A stretch of DNA of 64,000 nucleotides from Leptospira interrogans (GTDB taxonomy: Bacteria; Spirochaetota; Leptospiria; Leptospirales; Leptospiraceae): contig NZ_FTNA01000007.1 in the NCBI RefSeq assembly GCF_900156205.1, forward strand, positions 109,719 to 173,718, in the 5' to 3' direction. Made by a program: the position numbers and the translations under genes. Below are positions 60,144 through 64,000 of this stretch, in pieces; position 1 is the first letter of the stretch, and each line of letters begins with the position of its first letter. The notes beneath the pieces are model-generated. The model saw only the letters and a program-made list of their open reading frames with translations, was not told the DNA's origin and ran no database searches.

Positions 60144-60428
60144 AAGGATTTCGATCTTTTTTCATTCTTTTATTTGAGAATACAAAAAGATCGGTTTTTA
60201 CTAAAGGCATCTTTATAAATTTGATGATCATAAAATGATAGGAATTTAATTGGACGATCGTTGTCTTCAGATTTTATAGAGATTATTTAAAGGTGGGTCC
60301 TAATCTTATCTATTTCTTAATGATAAGAAATTACCAAACTGTAAAATTTTTAGGACAAACCTTGGTAAAAATTCGAGAAACCATTTTTCGAAAAACACAA
60401 CCTGATCGCAGAACTAAAAGGAAATACA
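60144..60428. other. dnaJ to oxidoreductase intergenic region
   Basis: AT-rich spacer with a terminator-like hairpin at 60153-60199. A fragment reading TTTTTAGGACAAACCTTGG near 60346 resembles a family B end, but no full copy is present. Confidence 0.45.
60153..60199 (+). terminator. Probable terminator after dnaJ
   Basis: CGATCTTTTT (60153-60162) pairs with AAAAAGATCG (60184-60193), followed by GTTTTTA. Ten-base stem, 21-base loop. Confidence 0.5.
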
Positions 60429-61397
60429 ATGACAGAAAGAGTTAAACTCGGCGTGATCGGAACCGGTCATATGGGCCAGTATCACGTAAACGTTGCCAAA
60501 ACCCTTAACGACGCAACCCTAGTTGGAATTTACGACTCGGATTTAGAAAGAGCAAAACAAATCGCAGAAAAACATAAAACTCTAGCATTCTCTACAATCG
60601 ACGAATTAATTTCAAAAACAGATGCGGTTGTAATTGCAGTTCCTACTTTTTTGCATCATGAAATTGCCAAAAAAGCATTAGAAGCCAACAAACACGTATT
60701 AGTCGAAAAACCTATTGCTGAAACTACCAATCAAGCCAAGGAACTCGTAAAAATCGCTGGGGAAAAAAATTTAGTTCTTCTTGTAGGCCACGTGGAAAGA
60801 TTTAACGGAGCAGTATTAGAATTAAGTAAAATTGTAAAAGATCCTTTGTTGATAGAATCTAGAAGACTAGCTCCCTCTAATTCTAGAATTAAAGACGTCG
60901 GAGTTGTCCTAGATATGATGATTCACGATATTGATATTGTGCTGAACCTGGTAAATTCTCCCGTTAAAAAACTCTCTGCCTCAGGTAAAAAGGTATCATC
61001 CGATCACGAAGACGTTGCAAATGTGTTACTCGAATTTGAAAACGGATGCCTAGCAAGTATTACTGCGTCCAGAGCAACTCAAGCAAAAATTAGAACCTTG
61101 AATATCACTCAGAAAGACGTCTATATCATGCTCGATTTTACGGATCAAGAAATAGAACTACATAGACAAGCCACTTCGGACATTCTTCTTTTATCCGAAG
61201 AGATCAAATATCGCCAGGAATCAATCGTGGAAAAAATATTCGTTCATAAAGACAATCCTCTCAAACAAGAACACGAACATTTTATCCGTTGTATCAGAAA
61301 AGAAATAGAACCGATCGTGAATAGAAATTCGGACGTTTCTACTTTAGAAATTGCTTATCAAATTCTTTCGGAAATTCACGGAACTTCTAATAAGTAA
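60429..61397 (+). CDS. Gfo/Idh/MocA family NAD(P)-dependent oxidoreductase
   Basis: A 322-aa dehydrogenase acting on sugars or related compounds. The Rossmann motif is LGVIGTGHMGQYHVN, followed by TDAVVIAVPTFLHHEIAKKALEANKHVLVEKPIA with the catalytic EKP lysine. The C-terminal alpha/beta domain has GVVLDMMIHDIDIVLNLV with the conserved Asp/His pair of the active site. The substrate cannot be fixed from sequence; many members act on UDP-amino sugars, which would fit lipid A or surface-glycan synthesis, but no sugar genes are adjacent. It is followed 23 bp later by yqgE, suggesting co-transcription. Confidence 0.9.
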   Translation: MTERVKLGVIGTGHMGQYHVNVAKTLNDATLVGIYDSDLERAKQIAEKHKTLAFSTIDELISKTDAVVIAVPTFLHHEIAKKALEANKHVLVEKPIAETTNQAKELVKIAGEKNLVLLVGHVERFNGAVLELSKIVKDPLLIESRRLAPSNSRIKDVGVVLDMMIHDIDIVLNLVNSPVKKLSASGKKVSSDHEDVANVLLEFENGCLASITASRATQAKIRTLNITQKDVYIMLDFTDQEIELHRQATSDILLLSEEIKYRQESIVEKIFVHKDNPLKQEHEHFIRCIRKEIEPIVNRNSDVSTLEIAYQILSEIHGTSNK

Positions 61398-61420
61398 TCC
61401 AGTCTAAAATTGGTTAAAAT

Positions 61421-61969
61421 ATGGAAGAAAATTACAGCGGAAAAATTTTAATCTCCAATTCTTCGATCGTCATGGATTATTTTAATCGAACCGTCATTCT
61501 AATGGTGGAACATGACAATCAAGGAGCCTTTGGTTTAGTTCTCAATAAAAGACAAGAAGCATCTATAGGAGAAGTAATTCAAGGTATTCCAGATCACGTT
61601 AGCCGAAACCTACTTATCTATTCAGGTGGCCCAGTAGATCCTACATTTATTTCCGTATTACATGAAGATAATAAAATTTCCCAACCGGGAATCGAAATAA
61701 TTCCGGGTTTATATCTTGCGAGAAGTTTTGATACTCTTCTAGAATTATTAAAATCTTCTTCCAAATTTCATGTATTCCAAGGTTATTCTGGCTGGGGTGC
61801 AGGGCAATTGGAAACGGAAATGAATCGCAAGTCCTGGGTAATTCACGAAGCCTCTAAAGACTTTGTTTTAAATCAAGATCCTGAAACTACTTGGCAAGAA
61901 GCTCTCAGAAGCAAGGGTGGAATTTATAAATATTTCGTAGAACATACAAAAGACCCTATGTTAAATTAA
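61421..61969 (+). CDS. YqgE/AlgH family protein
   Basis: A 182-aa single-domain protein of the YqgE/AlgH (DUF179) family. Conserved blocks are GKILISNSSIVMDYFNRTVILMVEHDNQGAFGLVLNK, IYSGGPVDPTFISVLH, the characteristic FQGYSGWGAGQLETEM and SWVIHEASKDFVL. The family is highly conserved in Gram-negative bacteria but its biochemical role remains unclear despite a historic link to alginate regulation in Pseudomonas. It lies 23 bp after the oxidoreductase gene. Confidence 0.95.
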   Translation: MEENYSGKILISNSSIVMDYFNRTVILMVEHDNQGAFGLVLNKRQEASIGEVIQGIPDHVSRNLLIYSGGPVDPTFISVLHEDNKISQPGIEIIPGLYLARSFDTLLELLKSSSKFHVFQGYSGWGAGQLETEMNRKSWVIHEASKDFVLNQDPETTWQEALRSKGGIYKYFVEHTKDPMLN

Positions 61970-62530
61970 AGAAGGAACCTCTGATCGTCTTATTAGATTT
62001 CTGTATGAAATCGTCGTTTGGTGATCGTCATCAAATTAAAAATTCGTTTTATAAAGATTCTCTTAACTTGAGTTCGATATAAAAAATCAGTTCTATCAAA
62101 GTTTATTTTTGCTGCAAAAAATGAATGTGAAGGCCATCGCTTTGACTGACGATTCTAGATTTTTGTCACTGTTAAAAATTGTGTGAATATTTCAATCTTT
62201 ATGGTTTTGGGATAAACTTTAAGTATAAATCATCTTTGCAAACGTAGGAGCTAGTTCTAAAATTTTTTTACACATTACTCCCAGTTTTTTGGATTTTATA
62301 AATAGAGTTAAAAATGAATTCTCCGTTTATTTCTATTTGATTGAAATGAATGATTCAATCAATTTTGTTAATCTTCATTATTGAATTTTTCAATTACTCT
62401 AATGTCCTTTAACATTTACTAAACGAACATACTCGTTTAACTTTTTTGAAACTTTAAGACAATTCTAAAGTCTTTTTAACCTTTACAACAAAGTTAAAAT
62501 TTCTAAGATCATCAATCAAGGGGTTAAGGT
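61970..62530. other. Gene-free intergenic stretch
   Basis: Contains degenerate family C-like sequence near 62065 (AACTTGAGTTCGATATAAA) and a family A element at 62303-62401. The ribosome site of the small cysteine-rich gene (AAGGGGTTAAGGT) is at its right end. Confidence 0.6.
62303..62401 (+). repeat. Family A MITE-like element, copy 12
   Basis: Left end TAGAGTTAAAAATGAATTC is shortened; right end GAATTTTTCAATTACTCTA is slightly diverged; 99 bp. This is the most decayed copy. Confidence 0.65.
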
Positions 62531-62815
62531 ATGAAAAAATTTCAAGGCCTGTTTTTTACTTTCACGATTTTAATTTCTTTATTTCTAATTAAAGATCTTT
62601 CCGCAGATGGTTGTTATATTTGTACTTCTGGTTCTACAGATCTTTGTAGAGATTATTGCAGATACACCGGTTCTGATACATTTGATAACAGAAAAAAATG
62701 TCAAGACAAAGGTTGTAAAGTAGGTGGAACAGCTTCTTGTCCTACCGCTTCCAATTATAAGGTTTGTTCCGCTCAAATTAATATTTCGACATACAAACTT
62801 TTCGCTTCAAATTGA
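62531..62815 (+). CDS. Small secreted cysteine-rich protein
   Basis: A 94-aa precursor. The signal peptide (MKKFQGLFFTFTILISLFLI, then KDLSA) is followed by a mature part of about 69 residues with eight cysteines in the order C-x2-C-x8-C-x3-C-x13-C-x4-C-x7-C-x8-C. The even number and dense spacing suggest four disulfides in an extracytoplasmic protein. No family is recognised. It is not a lipoprotein, as no lipobox Cys follows the signal. A good GC-containing ribosome region precedes the ATG. A complex inverted repeat follows the gene. Confidence 0.8.
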   Translation: MKKFQGLFFTFTILISLFLIKDLSADGCYICTSGSTDLCRDYCRYTGSDTFDNRKKCQDKGCKVGGTASCPTASNYKVCSAQINISTYKLFASN

Positions 62816-63133
62816 TAAGACTCTCAATCAATATTAAAAAAGGCGAAAGTAATTCAAGTAACGAGTGGTTAGGAGTTAGGGATTAGGGAACTTTGTAAAG
62901 TTTTTAACCACTCGCCACTAATCCCTCACAACTTGTAACGCGAGCGATTCTCCCAGATTTTCTCCACGAACTCACGTTACTTAAAATTCTGTTCTGTTTA
63001 ACAACGTGGTTTCGAAGTAAGGAATCCGTTTTTCTAGACTTGTTGTTTTACAGAGAAGAAACAATATTCTCATTTTATAACCACGATAAAATTAAAAGTT
63101 TATTATAAAAATTTAAAATAGTAAAATCAAATT
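62816..63133. other. Intergenic stretch with interleaved inverted repeats
   Basis: About 320 bp between convergent genes. It carries the interleaved repeats at 62862-62925, then a family C-like end near 62966 (CGAACTCACGTTAC). No gene is supported. Confidence 0.55.
62862..62925 (+). repeat. Two interleaved inverted repeats (possible pseudoknot or switch)
   Basis: CGAGTGGTTA (62862-62871) is the exact reverse complement of TAACCACTCG (62905-62914), and GGGATTAG (62879-62886) of CTAATCCC (62918-62925). The order A-B-A'-B' means the stems interleave. A small palindrome AACTTTGTAAAGTT lies inside. Confidence 0.6.
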
Positions 63134-64000
63134 TTAAATCGCCTTCATAAAACTCACGGGAGGATTTTTCCATTCTCCTCTCAGATTCAGATAATAAACC
63201 GAAGTAGTTGCAAAAATCGTAAATATATAAACAAACAAGTATTCAAAAAATGGATAAGACATTTCTATTTCTAAAACCTGTTTACCTATTAAAATACTCG
63301 CAATCCAAGCCAAAAACAAAGCCAACAAAAATGAAAACGTACCCAAAAGAATTCCTTCCCACAAAAAAACTTTTTTTAAAAAAACAGAAGTTCCCCCTAT
63401 AATACGTAATAAAGTAGTCTCTTCGATCCTTTCTTTACGGCTTGAATTTAAAGCGGTTAAAACGAGCAATAAAGAAGCGCCTAAAATCAATCCGGTCATC
63501 AGCTGAATTGTAAAGGAAATCTTTTCCAAAATTCCTAAAAATGCACGCACGGCTTTATCCGTATCGATGATTGTCAAATTCGGGTATTTCGAAATCAGAT
63601 TTCTTTGAAGGTCATATCTTTTTTCTTCTGATTCGATTCTTAAAGAACTCAAATAATAACTAGGCTCCTTTTCCAAAATCCCTTTGGAAAACAAAACCAC
63701 AAAGTTAGGTCTCATATCCGCCCAGTTTACGGTTCTAAAATTTCGTATAACACCTGTTACTTCAACTCCACTGACCAAAAACGAAAGACTATCTCCTAAG
63801 TTAACTTTTAGATATGTAGAAAATTCTTTTTCGATTGAAATCTGATCTTCTTCTCCTTTTCTCCAAAAATCTCCTTCCACTATTTTTTCCGTAGGATACG
63901 GTTCATTTCTATAGGAAAGAAAATATTCTCTCGTCCTCGCGGTGGATCTCCAATCTCTTCTTAACGCGGAAGATTCGGTTTCGTCTTTTTTTACCACCTC
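63134..64000 (-). CDS. FtsX-like ABC transporter permease, C-terminal part
   Basis: The reading frame is open to the window edge at 64000, so the N-terminal part lies outside. What is visible (about 288 residues) has a soluble MacB-like periplasmic region (SYRNEPYPTEKIVEGDFW, SIEKEFSTYLKVNLGDSLSFLVSGVEVTGVIRNFR) followed by the last three membrane helices with ALNSSRKERIEETTLLRIIGGTSVFLKKVFLWEG, the FtsX signature loop. The fit is best with the YbbP/LolC-like permeases that work with small ABC ATPases on lipoproteins or other envelope substrates. The apparent GTG at 63997 is not a true start. Confidence 0.85.
   Translation of the reverse strand, partial: EVVKKDETESSALRRDWRSTARTREYFLSYRNEPYPTEKIVEGDFWRKGEEDQISIEKEFSTYLKVNLGDSLSFLVSGVEVTGVIRNFRTVNWADMRPNFVVLFSKGILEKEPSYYLSSLRIESEEKRYDLQRNLISKYPNLTIIDTDKAVRAFLGILEKISFTIQLMTGLILGASLLLVLTALNSSRKERIEETTLLRIIGGTSVFLKKVFLWEGILLGTFSFLLALFLAWIASILIGKQVLEIEMSYPFFEYLFVYIFTIFATTSVYYLNLRGEWKNPPVSFMKAI

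Overview
The window looks like a chromosomal segment of a Leptospira, probably of the pathogenic group. This is an inference from three things seen directly: strongly AT-rich DNA, spirochaete-type lipoproteins and outer-membrane proteins, and very long intergenic regions packed with short dispersed repeats. The gene set also fits, with hrcA-grpE-dnaK-dnaJ, msbA-lpxK, a Maf-type DUF115 protein next to a division PBP, and PD40-OmpA proteins. I saw no tRNA, rRNA, prophage, CRISPR array or full-length insertion sequence.

Layout. 1-11 kb: isolated genes or small minus-strand operons (SCO1-like lipoprotein; YHYH and MORN lipoproteins; a three-gene Spy-like protein/ECF sigma/small membrane protein operon; a response regulator; a broken secreted-protein gene) separated by 0.8-1.5 kb of repeat-rich DNA. 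11-20 kb: an NTF2-like protein, a translationally coupled RsbQ-like hydrolase and hybrid histidine kinase, a catalase-like protein, STAS plus RdgB, and a family 4 uracil-DNA glycosylase. 20-37 kb: two lipase-like lipoproteins, MsrA, outer-membrane beta-barrels, an unusual acyl-CoA dehydrogenase, a XAT acetyltransferase, a Cdd1 helix-hairpin-helix protein, a YbiT-type ABC-F protein and a PD40-OmpA protein. 38-53 kb: an envelope block with a class A PBP, a peptide-binding lipoprotein, msbA-lpxK for lipid A, a heptad-repeat coiled-coil protein, the Maf-like protein and an FtsI-type PBP with a PASTA domain. 53-64 kb: a phosphatase/arsenate-reductase-like protein, the CIRCE-controlled heat-shock cluster, a Gfo/Idh oxidoreductase with YqgE, a small eight-cysteine secreted protein, and the C-terminal part of an FtsX-like permease cut by the window end.

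What stands out is the non-coding DNA. At least four families of small elements with terminal inverted repeats can be recognised (called A to D here), with nested insertions that expose target sites, one flanked by an 8-bp direct repeat. A GTGGGAACT/AGTTCCCAC motif recurs dozens of times and only between genes. One inverted repeat pair carries a 13-bp stem in which three base pairs have changed on both sides. A secreted-protein gene at 10.1-11.0 kb is out of frame at two seven-base homopolymers that exactly compensate each other. The RsbQ-like hydrolase fused by translational coupling to a PAS-type hybrid kinase is the best candidate for a little-described signalling system.
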